Below are positions 16,079 through 27,500 of a stretch of 64,000 nt of DNA, in pieces. The DNA lies in assembly GCF_009742825.1 (NCBI RefSeq), contig NZ_WPCE01000002.1, positions 17,750 through 81,749 on the forward strand. Direction: 5' to 3'. The notes below the pieces were generated by a model. It worked only from the letters and a program-made list of their open reading frames with translations, did no database searches and was not told where the DNA came from. The position numbers were made by a program, and so were the translations under genes. Each line of letters begins with the position of its first letter. Position 1 is the stretch's first letter. Source of the stretch: Halorubrum sp. CBA1125. Its GTDB lineage: Archaea; Halobacteriota; Halobacteria; Halobacteriales; Haloferacaceae.

Positions 16079-18107
16079 TCACTCTAGTTCAATCGCCTTA
16101 CTAGCCGCATCAAGGGGATTTGTGTAGAACACGAGTTGGAGTTGATCGAGGAGTTCGTCGGGGATCTTCGGCAAGTCTTCTTTGTTCTTCGCCGGAAGGA
16201 GCACCGTTTTGGCTCCAGAATCCGCAGACAGCTGGAGTTTATCGATCAACGAACTCACGGAGACTAACTCGCCCATCAAACTCATCGATCCCAGTACGAC
16301 GGTCTGTGGCCGAACTGGTCGATCAAGAATTCCCGAAACAATACCGACGAGGAGCCCGACACTCGTTTCACCACCCTCATTCGCATCAGAAGGATTCAGA
16401 ACCTGGACGTTGATGTCGTATTCATCTAGGGTATCTTCACGACTGAGTTCCCGCATATTCGCCTGTAGATAGTCACAGGCGGTTTCAAACGACTCTTTCA
16501 TCCGCTTTCCAGGCGTTCCTGAAATGTTCGTCTTGCCTGATCCGGGGAGTGTCTGTGTCTCGATTCGGAATGGGGCGTGGCGTCCCTCGCTCTCGCCAAT
16601 GGTGTAGACCGTTCCTGCCTGCTGTGTTCCGGGGGGGAATGAGTGCCTCGTCTGCTTCCTCGGGCACTGAGACATAGATCTCCTCTTTGGTATCCAAGTC
16701 GAGGTAGGAGAATTCGACGGCACGATATTCCATACCGCCAATCCGCTTCAATTGCTCCTTGACTCGACGACGACCTTCCATAGCGAATTCGAGATATTCT
16801 CGGAGCTCTTCTTTCGTGTAATCACCATGTGGGTGAAGTAGCTTGAGTAGACCAGAGACTGTCTTTCGTACTGCCTTTTCATCCCGTTGGTTCAGATGGT
16901 CACCAAACGCGAACTCCTCGTTAATCGCGTCACCGTACGACTCCTTGCGAAGTTCGCGGACGAATTCAGCGAAGTAGTCGACGATGAATCCAAACTGGTC
17001 GCCAAAGAACTCGGACCGCATCTTCGGGACTTCCCACCCTGGAAGGTAGTAGTGGAATCGGTCGATGAGCGCGAGATCCTGCATATCTTCGGGGAACGGT
17101 TCAAAGAGGTGTGAACTCTTGAGAACGCCTTCAACGTCAAGGTCGATATTTCCGACATAGACCATCGAGGCTTGGGCGGTGAGCTCTTCAGTCCCACGAG
17201 AGAAGCTTCCGGACTCCATGTAGTCTTTGAGCATCTGGACGGCTTCCGAATCGCTGAACTGGAGTCCCCCGACCTCGTCGAACGCGACGACATCCCAGCG
17301 ACCGACGAGTCCGATCCGCCCTGTATTCAGGTTCAAGAAGAGTTTCGCAACGGTGGTTTTACCGCCAGAGATGAGGATTGAATGGGGACTGATTTCGCGG
17401 TAGAGATAGCTCTTTCCCGTCCCACGTGGTCCCAATTCGACGTAGTTGTAATTCGACTCGACGAGTGGGATACACCGAGCTAAGAAGAGGAATTTCTCGC
17501 GGTCGCTAAACGAAGAGGGGTCGTAGCCGACGGTCTGAAGGAGAAGATCCATCCATTCGTCGCGCGTGAAATCGTTACGTCGATCTTTCAGTTGGTCAAG
17601 ATCAAGGTTCGATACCTGTATGGGTTTGAACGAGTCGATGCCGAAGAGGCTCTTTGGACTGTTCGCATTATCGGGGAGATATTCCAAGTCGATGATAGCC
17701 CAGACGCCACCACCCAGGAGCTTTGGATGCTTGCTGACGAGATGTTCGTTGATCTCGACATCGCTCAAACCGAGGTTGACGAACGAACCGATGTAGGCAT
17801 CCTGTTGCTCATCGAGCCTGACGGTGACCTTGTCGATGACGCGATAACGTCCTCGTTCTCGAACTTCGCTCTTGACGAATTCGGCTTCGTCGGGACGAAC
17901 GTAGTGCTTTGACAGAATCTCTTTGACCTTTTCGAGGCCTTCTTCCAGAGATTCCTCGTCATCAGTCGCACAGTACTGTCCGATCAGATATTCGAGAACG
18001 TAGGTGGGGACGTTTACCCCGGATTTGATGTCCTGAACAAGGTCTTTCCGGACGACGCGCCCGGAGAAGACATCCAGGGCTTTCCGATCTACGTCCTCAG
18101 TCGTCAT
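16079..18107 (-). pseudogene. brxL: BrxL, Lon-like BREX protease/ATPase, split by a frameshift
   Basis: The 5' part from ATG 18107 carries the BrxL ATPase: ELGPRGTGKSYLYREIS (Walker A, about 227), VAFDEVGGLQF (Walker B) and downstream AAA elements. After EADEALIPP the frame goes wrong. The other frame continues GTQQAGTVYTIGESEG and then a Lon-type protease domain with catalytic Ser in GGETSVGLLVGIVSG and Lys in SSLIDKLQLSA, ending at 16079. The joint is a run of seven G (plus strand 16632-16638); six would give one protein of about 675 residues, the usual BrxL size. BrxL is the seventh BREX component and is needed for phage exclusion in type 1. Either the gene is inactive, phase-variable, or the run is mis-assembled. 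Confidence 0.85.
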
Positions 18108-18228
18108 TATATAACGGCAATGTTGCCGGGGGCATATTGGTGTCGGTCATCAGGAGTGAGAACTCAAGATAGTGAATGAATCCTGCTCGGATTCGACTAC
18201 GACAGCCCGTTGTTGTATCCGAGATCAC

Positions 18229-20655
18229 TCACACGTCAAATCCCATATCGTCATCTCCGAAGAGTAAATCGAGGCTCACAGTCTGTCTCGTGATCGTCTC
18301 TCTGGTGTCAGTATCGACGACTTCGAATTGGACCGTATCTTCTCCCGAGATGGCTCCCTGTTTGAGTCGGACACGAGCACTGTTGTCGCCCGGTGAGATC
18401 TCCATTGTAACGGCATCCGCAACTGATTCACCATCGATGGTCGCACGAACCTCTAATGTTGGTGCGGGGTCGAAGGCGACTTGCCCACTCTTGGCCTCAA
18501 TCTCTACGGTGAGTATGGAGTTCGTAATCGGATCGGGGATCGAGACATCGTAGCTGATCGACGCGCTCTCTTCGATTTCGCCCGTGGTCACAGTGAGACA
18601 CGGGACTAGGAGTTCTTGAAGCGAAATCCCACCGTGGAAGTAGCGCATATTCCCACCTCGTGACTTGAAGCAAGCGACACTACGGGGGAATAGCAACTTG
18701 ATCTCGGGGCCATCAATGCCGAGTTTCGACAGTGCCTCGTGATCGATCTCGACGAACTCATCAGTATCGACGAGTGGTGTTTCGCGGTCGGCAGCAGCGA
18801 ACCGGCGTTTGACGACCGGAGCAAGGTCAGGAGCCTCAACTTTGTGATCGTCATTCAGCCGGTCCGTATACAGGAACCCGTGATCGCTGGTGATCACGAA
18901 GCGAGTATAGCCGGCCTGTTTGAGACGCTGGACAGTCCGTTCGACATCGTCGACGTGAGACGCAACTTGGCTGAATGCAGCATCGTCGTCAAGACTCTCG
19001 CCGAGTTTGTCAATCGTGCCGGAGTAGACGACACGCGGAACGGGGTCGGACTCGGTCAGCTCTTCCAGTGAAATGTCGCCCACTTCGTCCATATCGACGA
19101 CATCGAAGCCCGCAGCACTGAGTCGTTTGACGCGCTCAGCCTTTCCAGCCATTTCCTCACCGCCGCTGGTGACCACGAGTTCGTCGTCGTCGAGCGAGAG
19201 TCCGAGCTCGCCCGGAAGGTGTGCGGCCATCCCAACCTCGGTGATTGACGGTAGCGCGGCGCTCACCGCGCTCAGGTCCTGCTCGAAATCGGTTCGTCGG
19301 CCCAGATTCTCGCGGATGGCTTCAGCAAGTTCGTAGCGGAGCCCGTCACAGATAATGATCGCCGTTCCGTCTTCGACCTCAGCGAATTCCTCGTAGAACG
19401 AGGTCTGTGGGGTTCCGAGTGTCGGATCGTCGCTCAAAATCTCTGCCAGAGGCCGGTTGACGCCCTGAAGGAAGGCCATGTAGTGGTTAGTGACCTGGCG
19501 TTTCACCGTGGCTTCCTTTGGGTACGGGAATGTGGCCTTCTGGGTCGCGTTGATGTAACGCCGATAGGCTGCGTCAACCTGCCACCAGCCATCGTCACTC
19601 GTGTACTGTCCTGCGAGTTCCGTCGAACCCATCGCTTTCGCGTCGTCGACATCGACGGTACCGATCTGACGAAGCGTCTCAACCGCCAAAGCAGGCACCG
19701 ACCAATCGACGAGGTCCTCGTTGCTCCAGAAGCTGTCCCGGCGTTTCGTGACTGTCCGATTGAGTTCCGCCGCGATCTCCGGAAGATCAGCATACGTTCC
19801 CTCAGCAAGTCGATCCATCACGAGTCGGATCAGGCCAGTGTCAATACCTTTGAACGCTGTAGCGTTCCATCGGGTTTGATCGGATTCGATCACGGCCTCT
19901 GTGAGGTCGTAGTCGGCTTCGATCTCTCGTGAATAGCGGGTAAAATCGGCAGGAGTGTACTGTTGCCAGTCGTCGCAAAACTCCGCCGCAGCTTGAGCAT
20001 CGTCTGCAGCGAGGTTGTCGTACTGTGCCGTCGGCGCACGACTCGTCACCTCTCCGAAGAGGAGTTGGGTCGCCAGTTCCTTCGGGTCCAGTCCGGCATC
20101 GATGCCGTACTCCTCGCGGAGCTGTGCATCCCACGCATCAGCCATCGCGTTATCTTCGATGTCTTCGCGGTATTCCTCAGGGTCAGTGAGATAGTCACGG
20201 ACCCACTCGTCGATTGCTGGACCCACAGTCTCGAAGAGCACGCAAAAGAACGCCAGCCGTTGGTACTCGCGGTTCTGTCCCCAATCCTCGTAAGCGTCCG
20301 GGATTTCTTCGTCATGCTCGACGAGAAACTGCGTCACCGGTGTGTCGTCAATGTCCTGGCCGACGCGATACTGTCGGCCGAGCGCGTGAACATCGCGGAA
20401 CCACTCAGCGTCGTTCCGGGACTCAGGGATGTAGAACAGCCAGTTCTTCTCGTAATTCGGATCCTCATTTCGGAGACGTAACTTCAGTTCGAAGTAGCTG
20501 TCGTCGTAGCGTGCAAGTATGACATCGTCGAGTTCAGCTTCGACCTCGTCGAGAACCCCCTTGTACTTCTCCTGGGCGTCGTACCACACCCAGACTGGGT
20601 GTCGGTCGAATTTTTGGCGAAGTTCCGTGACAATGCTGTCTGCGAGATCACCCAT
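18229..20655 (-). CDS. pglZ: PglZ, BREX alkaline-phosphatase-superfamily protein
   Basis: The 808-residue protein is intact. The helical N-terminal half (residues 1-420) is followed by an alkaline-phosphatase-like core: GTAIIICDGLRYELAEAI (nucleophile/metal segment, about 437), SAALPSITEVGMAAHLPG, and TRFVITSDHGFLYTDRL with the metal-binding Asp-His. The C-terminal 130 residues form a beta-rich domain that ends LLFGDDDMGFDV. PglZ is a core component of all BREX types and interacts with the methyltransferase and BrxB. It starts 6 nt after the PglX stop, so the two are cotranscribed. Confidence 0.93.
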   Translation of the reverse strand: MGDLADSIVTELRQKFDRHPVWVWYDAQEKYKGVLDEVEAELDDVILARYDDSYFELKLRLRNEDPNYEKNWLFYIPESRNDAEWFRDVHALGRQYRVGQDIDDTPVTQFLVEHDEEIPDAYEDWGQNREYQRLAFFCVLFETVGPAIDEWVRDYLTDPEEYREDIEDNAMADAWDAQLREEYGIDAGLDPKELATQLLFGEVTSRAPTAQYDNLAADDAQAAAEFCDDWQQYTPADFTRYSREIEADYDLTEAVIESDQTRWNATAFKGIDTGLIRLVMDRLAEGTYADLPEIAAELNRTVTKRRDSFWSNEDLVDWSVPALAVETLRQIGTVDVDDAKAMGSTELAGQYTSDDGWWQVDAAYRRYINATQKATFPYPKEATVKRQVTNHYMAFLQGVNRPLAEILSDDPTLGTPQTSFYEEFAEVEDGTAIIICDGLRYELAEAIRENLGRRTDFEQDLSAVSAALPSITEVGMAAHLPGELGLSLDDDELVVTSGGEEMAGKAERVKRLSAAGFDVVDMDEVGDISLEELTESDPVPRVVYSGTIDKLGESLDDDAAFSQVASHVDDVERTVQRLKQAGYTRFVITSDHGFLYTDRLNDDHKVEAPDLAPVVKRRFAAADRETPLVDTDEFVEIDHEALSKLGIDGPEIKLLFPRSVACFKSRGGNMRYFHGGISLQELLVPCLTVTTGEIEESASISYDVSIPDPITNSILTVEIEAKSGQVAFDPAPTLEVRATIDGESVADAVTMEISPGDNSARVRLKQGAISGEDTVQFEVVDTDTRETITRQTVSLDLLFGDDDMGFDV

Positions 20656-20661
20656 ATCGAA

Positions 20662-23600
20662 TTACCTCGAATAGCTCGATTTCAGCTTTGGAAGTCCGGT
20701 TTCTAGGACTTCGTATTGGTCCCACTCTTTGATGTTCTCCCAGATTCCTTTCTCCACATCAACTGTGACACCGTCGTCAATCATTTCGTCGATGGTATCA
20801 CGGAATTCCTTAATGTCGTCAAGGTCGTTTTGGACTTCTTCTTTCCTCTTCAGGAGCTCTTTATCCGGATTATCCCCGCTAGTTTGAGCATTGAGGGTTT
20901 CAAGCTCATTTTGGAGTTCATCGATCCGTGGATCGAGATACTGACCCCGGAGCTTCGGAAGTGTGTTCGCGTCTATGTCGTGGTAGTAGATGAAGCAACT
21001 AAATCCACCGTTAGGGCTTTCGAGTTGCCAATAGATTGGGCTTCGCTCACCTCGTGGTTTGTACTCATCAACATGATGGTACCGGAAGAAGTTCTCTCGA
21101 AGCCAATTAACCGGCTGATCTCCCAAGGCGGATTCGAGTGTGCGTTCGGCCTGCGCTGAATCCTGAAATAGTTCGTTGAGAGCCTTCGAGAACAGGTTTG
21201 TGACTGAAGTAGTCGAGTGGTCAAAAGCAAGTATCTCGTCATCAAGAGTGGGGATCTCGGTACCAGTTTTCCATCGGTCAAACAGCGAGCCCACAATTAG
21301 TGAAACCACTCGACCTGCGGTCCTCGTCTGCTCATCGTCAGTATAGAGGTCGTAGTCGTATCGAAGTTGGGCTACGGTTAACGGGGAGATCCCAGTTTTT
21401 TCGGCTGCTTCGCGGAGCGGGACTCCGTCTAATGACCGGAGAGTTTCCACTGCTGAATCAAGCCGCTCGTCATCGAAGTCAGATACATCTAAATACTCGT
21501 TCAAGAATTCTGGATACTCAACGTGAACATTATCATCCACAGGATAGTTAGAGGTGTTCTTTGGGAGATTTGCGTACATCTGTTCTTGCGTCTCAGAGGA
21601 GATCTCATATTCATCGAAGAGGAGAGTGTCTGAAATCCCATGGACAGTAAGGATGCGAGCTTGAGTCGTCTCCTCTGCATACAAGAGGTCTATTGTACTT
21701 GATTCAAGCAATTCTGTAATTGCTGATCCTTCGAAGTCTGCACTAATCTCTGTTAGCCGGGAGAGTGTTTTACTCTCTTGAATTCCCGTTTTAACTAACT
21801 CAAAAAGCTCCTCTTGATATTCGTAATCCGTTTTTAGTGGGAAACGTTTCGCATCTCCCACTTCAAAATTCAGCCCGGGATTTAATCCATTAGCGATGAA
21901 CCGGTGTAAGGTCGAATTGAGATTTGCGAGTAGTATCTCATTCGAGACCTCTTTCGGGAAGATGGCGTGAGCTTTGTGTGAAAAGATCGTATTTTTGGTT
22001 TTTATTCGAGATACAAAGTAGTTCCCGAACGACCGGAAAGTCGTTCCCTGCTTGAAGTAGTAGTCCATATTTTGAGGTCTACTACCATCGTATTCCGCGA
22101 TTGGATCACCGGCTTGTTTCCAGTCAACGAAATCCTCAGGAACATCATAATATTCAGAATCAGTACCACTTTTTTGGAAGCGTTTGAATCGGTTCTCTAA
22201 CTCAGACTGAGGGAGCTCCCAAGACTTTCGGACGAACCGGTCATCGTCACCAGTCGCTAAACCTTGTTTGACCTCAGCAATATCGTCGATGCTCGGATAC
22301 TTCGAGAACAAGCTGAGAGTCTCATCACCGAACCAATAGAGGAAGGGTCTTCTGCCAATATCGTCAATCCGAGTTTGAGAGAAGGAATATACATCTTTAT
22401 GAGGTTCCCCAGATCGAAGCGTTCGAGCAATCTGGTCAAGACCAGATATTTTCTTCTTATGACTGTCATATCGATCTTGTTCATGTGTCATACGGTAGAA
22501 TCTTGAGTATTGGCCACTGCTAGGGGGATTTCCACGGAGTACAAATGGGATGGTAAATGGCCGGTCCTTCATCGAGAAGGAGTGGCCAGATAAGTGAGCA
22601 GCCTCAATGAAATAACTCTCATTTAGAAGCTTCTTTCGCAGTCCTCGGAAGTAATAGAGGAACATAAAATTCTCTGGAGTAACCATACTAACGTGGCCAT
22701 CCTCTGACGAAAAGGAGAGACAGCGTTCGATGAAAGCGCCATAGACATCATATTTCCCCACGTAATGGTCTCTGATGTAGTCCTTGAGCGTCTCGCCCAT
22801 CTTTTTACTCTGTAGATATGGCGGATTGCTGACGACCGTATCGTATTCTCCCATCAGAACATCGAGGAGTTCCACTGTTTTTCCAACCTCGGCAGCGAAC
22901 ATCTCCTCAATTGGGTCATTATGTTCGAGCGCTTCACTAGCGAGGTTCTGTACGCTCTGCATTAGCCGGGACTTGATTTCGTCCCAAGACTCTTCCTCAC
23001 CGCCTGCAACGAATGTCGATTGAGAGGTCAGCCCACCACCGCTCGTGAATTGTGCTTGGCCGGTTGCCTCGAACTCTTCTCGGTATTCGTCGAGAACCTC
23101 ATCAATGCGGTCTTCGACCTGAACCAAACTGCCTAACTCACGGATGTCCCCGAAACTATTCCAGATCTGCTCTAAGATTTCCCTCTCCAATTCCGACCCC
23201 GAGCGTTCAAGTATCTCTTCTTTCCTTTCACCGTTAATCAGCACGGCGTCTGCTGAAACGATGTTCAACTGTGGGATTTCGACATCCGGCGATTGGTCTT
23301 TCGCCTTTAGATAGAGGGATAGGGCAGCGATTTGCGCAGCTCCCGAATCAATGTCGACACCATAGAGATTGTTCCGGAGAATCTCACGGGGGATGTACTT
23401 CTCCGCGATTTCACTCTCTTCTAGATACATCTGGTAGAGAACGTCGAAAGCATAGAACAGCATATGACCACTTCCGCAAGCCGGGTCAAGTACGGTGATC
23501 TCTTTGACCGATTTCGTCTCGCGGTCAGTCAGCGAGTCTTCGAGCGGAGCAAGATAGAAGCACTTGTCCTCATCGTTAATACTGGTTCTCTCACCTTGCA

Positions 23601-24384
23601 TTTCGAGCCACAGCCGTCCAAGCGAATTGTCGACCATCCACTCGACGATATAGCGCGGTGTGAACAGCTGGGTCTTCGTGGCGATGTCTGTTCCTGCAAT
23701 CTTGTAGTTCTCTTCATCGACACGCTCGTCGATCTCCTCGCGTTCTTCTTCTCCGAAGTACTGGTAGACCCAACCTAAAGCCTCGTCACTCTCCCAAGCC
23801 TCGTTTTCGATGGCATCCAGTTTGTCGAGAACTTCTTCACGCACCTGTGGATCGAGGTCGATGACGGTGTGTTCGGATTCCTCGAAAATCATCCGAATCT
23901 CTGCGCCGATCTCTTGGTACGCAAGTTCGAGTGCGGTACCGAAGCCATCGTCAGGTGCGTTGGTTAGCTCGCCTGCGATTTCGGCGACCGTGTGGTGTAT
24001 GTACGACCGGTTGCCGTACTCCGGTCGCTCGGTGATGGTTTCCTCAATGATACCGCGAATCTCGATGGTTTTCAGCGCAACAAATCGATTGAGGTAGGTC
24101 TTCGTCGCTTCCCGGACGTAGTTGGTGATTGACCGCTCTAGGTCGCCTTCGGTGGATTCGAGTTCACGTTCGATAGCTGCATTCAGTGTTCGCCGAGTTT
24201 CGATCTCTTCAACGGAGAGGTGTGTCAGGTTCTCCAACGGGAGTCTCTTGTCTTCGTAGATGCCGTATTTTTCGAGCTGACGGCGAAGTTCGTCTTCAAG
24301 TGCGTGGCGTGTACTGAGGATCGTGCTTCGGATGGTCGAGCGTTGATCCGACGAGAGACCGGGTTGACCGTGGGTTGTGGACAT
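20662..24384 (-). CDS. pglX: PglX, BREX adenine-specific DNA methyltransferase
   Basis: The protein has 1240 residues, the usual size of BREX PglX. It has a helical N-terminus (1-290); an N6-adenine methyltransferase core with the SAM motif ITVLDPACGSGHMLFYAF (about 303) and catalytic motif IV TVVSNPPYLQSKK (about 520); then target-recognition and long helical C-terminal regions with a coiled coil near 1170-1210. It methylates a non-palindromic 5-6 bp site to mark self DNA and is required for exclusion. An own TATA box and a structured leader precede it, unlike its neighbours, suggesting separate control of methylation. It appears complete. Confidence 0.93.
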   Translation of the reverse strand: MSTTHGQPGLSSDQRSTIRSTILSTRHALEDELRRQLEKYGIYEDKRLPLENLTHLSVEEIETRRTLNAAIERELESTEGDLERSITNYVREATKTYLNRFVALKTIEIRGIIEETITERPEYGNRSYIHHTVAEIAGELTNAPDDGFGTALELAYQEIGAEIRMIFEESEHTVIDLDPQVREEVLDKLDAIENEAWESDEALGWVYQYFGEEEREEIDERVDEENYKIAGTDIATKTQLFTPRYIVEWMVDNSLGRLWLEMQGERTSINDEDKCFYLAPLEDSLTDRETKSVKEITVLDPACGSGHMLFYAFDVLYQMYLEESEIAEKYIPREILRNNLYGVDIDSGAAQIAALSLYLKAKDQSPDVEIPQLNIVSADAVLINGERKEEILERSGSELEREILEQIWNSFGDIRELGSLVQVEDRIDEVLDEYREEFEATGQAQFTSGGGLTSQSTFVAGGEEESWDEIKSRLMQSVQNLASEALEHNDPIEEMFAAEVGKTVELLDVLMGEYDTVVSNPPYLQSKKMGETLKDYIRDHYVGKYDVYGAFIERCLSFSSEDGHVSMVTPENFMFLYYFRGLRKKLLNESYFIEAAHLSGHSFSMKDRPFTIPFVLRGNPPSSGQYSRFYRMTHEQDRYDSHKKKISGLDQIARTLRSGEPHKDVYSFSQTRIDDIGRRPFLYWFGDETLSLFSKYPSIDDIAEVKQGLATGDDDRFVRKSWELPQSELENRFKRFQKSGTDSEYYDVPEDFVDWKQAGDPIAEYDGSRPQNMDYYFKQGTTFRSFGNYFVSRIKTKNTIFSHKAHAIFPKEVSNEILLANLNSTLHRFIANGLNPGLNFEVGDAKRFPLKTDYEYQEELFELVKTGIQESKTLSRLTEISADFEGSAITELLESSTIDLLYAEETTQARILTVHGISDTLLFDEYEISSETQEQMYANLPKNTSNYPVDDNVHVEYPEFLNEYLDVSDFDDERLDSAVETLRSLDGVPLREAAEKTGISPLTVAQLRYDYDLYTDDEQTRTAGRVVSLIVGSLFDRWKTGTEIPTLDDEILAFDHSTTSVTNLFSKALNELFQDSAQAERTLESALGDQPVNWLRENFFRYHHVDEYKPRGERSPIYWQLESPNGGFSCFIYYHDIDANTLPKLRGQYLDPRIDELQNELETLNAQTSGDNPDKELLKRKEEVQNDLDDIKEFRDTIDEMIDDGVTVDVEKGIWENIKEWDQYEVLETGLPKLKSSYSR

Positions 24385-24398
24385 GGATATTAGAGGAT

Positions 24399-24471
24399 GG
24401 CACGCCGCTGTGAGACGGGTGGGGTGACGGCGTGCCGTGTCGTGATTCCCACCCGTGGTGACATACCACGG
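24399..24471 (-). promoter_or_regulatory. Structured leader of pglX with pseudoknot-like pairing
   Basis: Three perfect stems are visible: GGCACGCCG (24399-24407) with CGGCGTGCC (24428-24436); ACGGGTGGG (24415-24423) with CCCACCCGT (24448-24456); and CCGTGGT (24453-24459) with ACCACGG (24465-24471). The first two interlock as in an H-type pseudoknot, and the last two share bases and exclude each other. All lie between the pglX promoter and its ATG. This looks like an RNA switch or attenuator, or a small palindromic mobile element inserted here. Confidence 0.6.
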
Positions 24472-24489
24472 AAAAGCAGTCGGCGTCTC

Positions 24490-24497
24490 TTATAATT
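24490..24497 (-). promoter_or_regulatory. TATA box for pglX
   Basis: On the minus strand AATTATAA lies 106-113 nt before the pglX ATG. Transcription should begin near 24465-24470, giving a leader of about 80 nt that begins at the terminal hairpin. pglX therefore has a promoter inside the BREX operon. Confidence 0.5.
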
Positions 24498-24571
24498 GTG
24501 GGAGTGCCGATTTCAGAGGTTCCATCTGGGATCCAAATTCAGTCTGAAAATCTCGAATACTGGTGTATGAG

Positions 24572-27500
24572 CTATCGGAAGCGGATCTCTACGTCGTCAT
24601 CCTGATCGAGGAGTTCCTCGACTTCTGCCCGGAGCTCGGAGATTGGTTGGTCGATGTCGTCCGGATCGGTGACAACGACAGTTCCGAAGATGGAGTCAAT
24701 ATCCACACTCTCTCGAACCGTCCCGTCTTCTTCATCGTCTTCTAAGTCGTCGATCTCGGTTTTCGCAGCGTCCTCGTACGCATCGACGGTTTGGATATGT
24801 TCAATGAGTCGTGGGAGTGACGGCGTCGGGTTGATGTGCTCTTCATCAGCAATGTCCAGGTCTACTGTTCCTTCTCCCTGCCGTTCCGTCAGATCGGATA
24901 GAGCGGCGTTGAGATCGGTTTCTTCGATGTCCGACCCAGCGTATGCCCGGACGGTTTCGATGGACTTCTTGTACGTCTCGTGGCGTTTCTCGTACAGGGA
25001 TTCGTACGTACTCGTGAAGGCTTCGGCGGCAGTTCGGTAGTCAGTCTTGACATTGTTCCACTGGCTGATGACACCTTCCGTGTCTAACGTATCAGCAACG
25101 CGGCGGGCCGCCTCACGGGCTTCGTCGCTGATTTCGACGAGCCTAGCGTGGTCATCGGCCTCGTCGACGAGGGACTCCCACTCGGTCGTGATGAACCGCT
25201 GGATGGTTTCGTAGGTCTCCAACCGGTTCTGGCCGCCGGTCTCACCGCAGAATTCGGCCACATCCTTCGCGGTTTTCGTGAGGCCTTCGAGTTCGTCTTC
25301 GAAGTCGACGAACTGTTTGATACGCTTGGCCGATGTGGGCTGTTGCAGCAGATTGTTTAATCGCGTCTGGAATTGCTCTACGTCGTCTGCTAGCGGGAAG
25401 TCGACCCGCTGGAGTTGCGAGAGGAGTGTGCTCGTAGTTGAAACCCACTCGTTGGCTGCCTCTCTGATCCCCTCGTCGACGGCCTGGTCGGTCGATTTGA
25501 CCTTTCGGTCGAAGAGCCGATCAAGGAGCTGCTTCGCATCCGTTCGCGTTTCGACATCGACGGTCTCCCGCTCATCGAACGACGTGGACTTGAATTTCGT
25601 TACCTGTGTGAACAGCTCCTGTGCGCCGTCCTCGGAATACGTCTCGTACGTTCGCTCCTTGTGTGTCGGAATGACGGATCCGTTTCTAAAGAGCACGGCA
25701 GCGGCCAGGCGAACGACTTCCCGGCTCCACCCGTACGGTGGTTCAGCGAAGTGGTCGATCAGATCGCTTCCAGAGCGGGACTCTCCGGCTTTCTCGCGTC
25801 GCTGAATTTCGTCTTCGACTTCAGAAGCGATTCGGGCCTCTGCGATGAGATCGCCATCTTGGACGACACCGAGGTCCGAGAATACAGATGGGTTCGACGA
25901 GCCCTGGAGATCACCGAAGATCTGCTCGATGTGACGATCTTTGACCGTGGCTGACCCGTGTTTGAAGCTGGAGAAGACTTTGGGAATGGCGTTGTCCGTC
26001 TTCCGCGACACGAGCGAACTAAGTGAGGTGCTTGTCGTGTCGAATTCCTCGGTGTCTCCGTTGTAGATGAGTGTTCCGCGCTGGAAGCTCCGTTTGAACT
26101 CGCGTTCAACCTCGTTCCGGAGACGCTGGAGATCTTCTTGTTTCTGCCCGAGTGCTTCCTGCTCCTCTTGGCTGAGCTCGTTCCCACGCTTCGATTTGAC
26201 GACGGTGTTGATTTGGTAGATCGATTTCAGCTTCTCGTAGATGCTGTGTTGCTTCTCGTCGTCGGCAATCCAGTACAGCGTATCGTCTTCGCTGAAGCTC
26301 TGTGTTTTCAACCCGTCTGGGTCGAGGTCTTCGTACCGTTGGTGGATCGGTGAGTAGGTTTTGAGATCGACGTGTCCGTTCGACGTGATGGTTTCTCCGT
26401 CGATGCTCAGATTCAGCTGGAACGTTTTCCCTTGGTAGTTGACGCGTGATGTTTCGTCGAGGATGTCGTTCAAGAAGCGTTTCGAGGAGCGACGGATGTC
26501 GCCGGGGCCGACCTCGATGCTTTTGATTTCGTTTTCGAGTTCACGCTCGGTCTCTCGAAGGAACCGGTAGCCCTCTTCGCTTCGCCCGACGAGCCCGGCT
26601 TCGACGAGTGCATCAAGCGTGTCTTGTACGTCGCTTTCTAACTGCTTCGTGGGGCCGAGCTCCGTCTGGAGTGAGGTTGCAATATTGTCGGCGGTGTTCG
26701 GGATCCAGGGGAGTTGTTGGAGTAGATAGAGTGACTTGAGAACGCGGCTGGCGATTTCTGGATCGGCGTTTTTTGGGTGTGGCTTCCCGGATGGATTTGA
26801 CATCGTTGCTCGGGATGTCGTTGCTGATCTCGTCAAAGATCATATCGAGCGTGACGAGTGCCCCGAGTTCGTCGTCGTAGAGATGGGTATCGTCTTTAAG
26901 CACGCTCTGTGTGACATCGATGAGCGTTCTCTCGCTGCCCGCGAGTTGGTCATCCGAGCCTTTGCCCAGCGCCTTGAACATCTCCGGGAGAATGTCGAGT
27001 TGGTACGGAAGGAACGGGTAGCAATCGATGAAGTTCTCTCTCGTGATTGGCTTCAGACTCTGACCGGAATCGAGCTTGTACCTGGCGGAAAGGATGCCTT
27101 CGTGCTGATCGTACAGGCTCCCGATGGCTTCCCTGGCGTCGCCTTTCTTGCTGAGAACACGGTCACGGACGACCTTGTCGAGGTTTTCGGACGTGAGGTC
27201 GAACCGGTGCGGGAATCGATCGATGACTTTCGATTCCTCGGCCTCTTTTTCGAGCACACCGGGGATGAGCTGCTGGAGCTGTTCTTGGGATGTGACTCCG
27301 AGGTACACCTTCCCCTTGCCTTTCTGGCCGAACTCCTCGACGATACTCTGGAGTTCTAAGAGGAGCTGTCCGTCATCTCCGATGAACTGAGAGATCTCGT
27401 CGATGAAGACGAAGTATCGGGAGTTGTTCCCCGTTTCGCGTTCCTGCTGTTCGACGTATTCGACGATGTCTTCCGCGAGGGTCGAAGCGTTGATCAGAAC

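Noticed and set aside
24399..24471. Intrinsic terminator between brxC and pglX
   Set aside because: No U-tract follows the hairpins on the minus strand, and the stems lie after a good promoter, so a leader structure is more likely.
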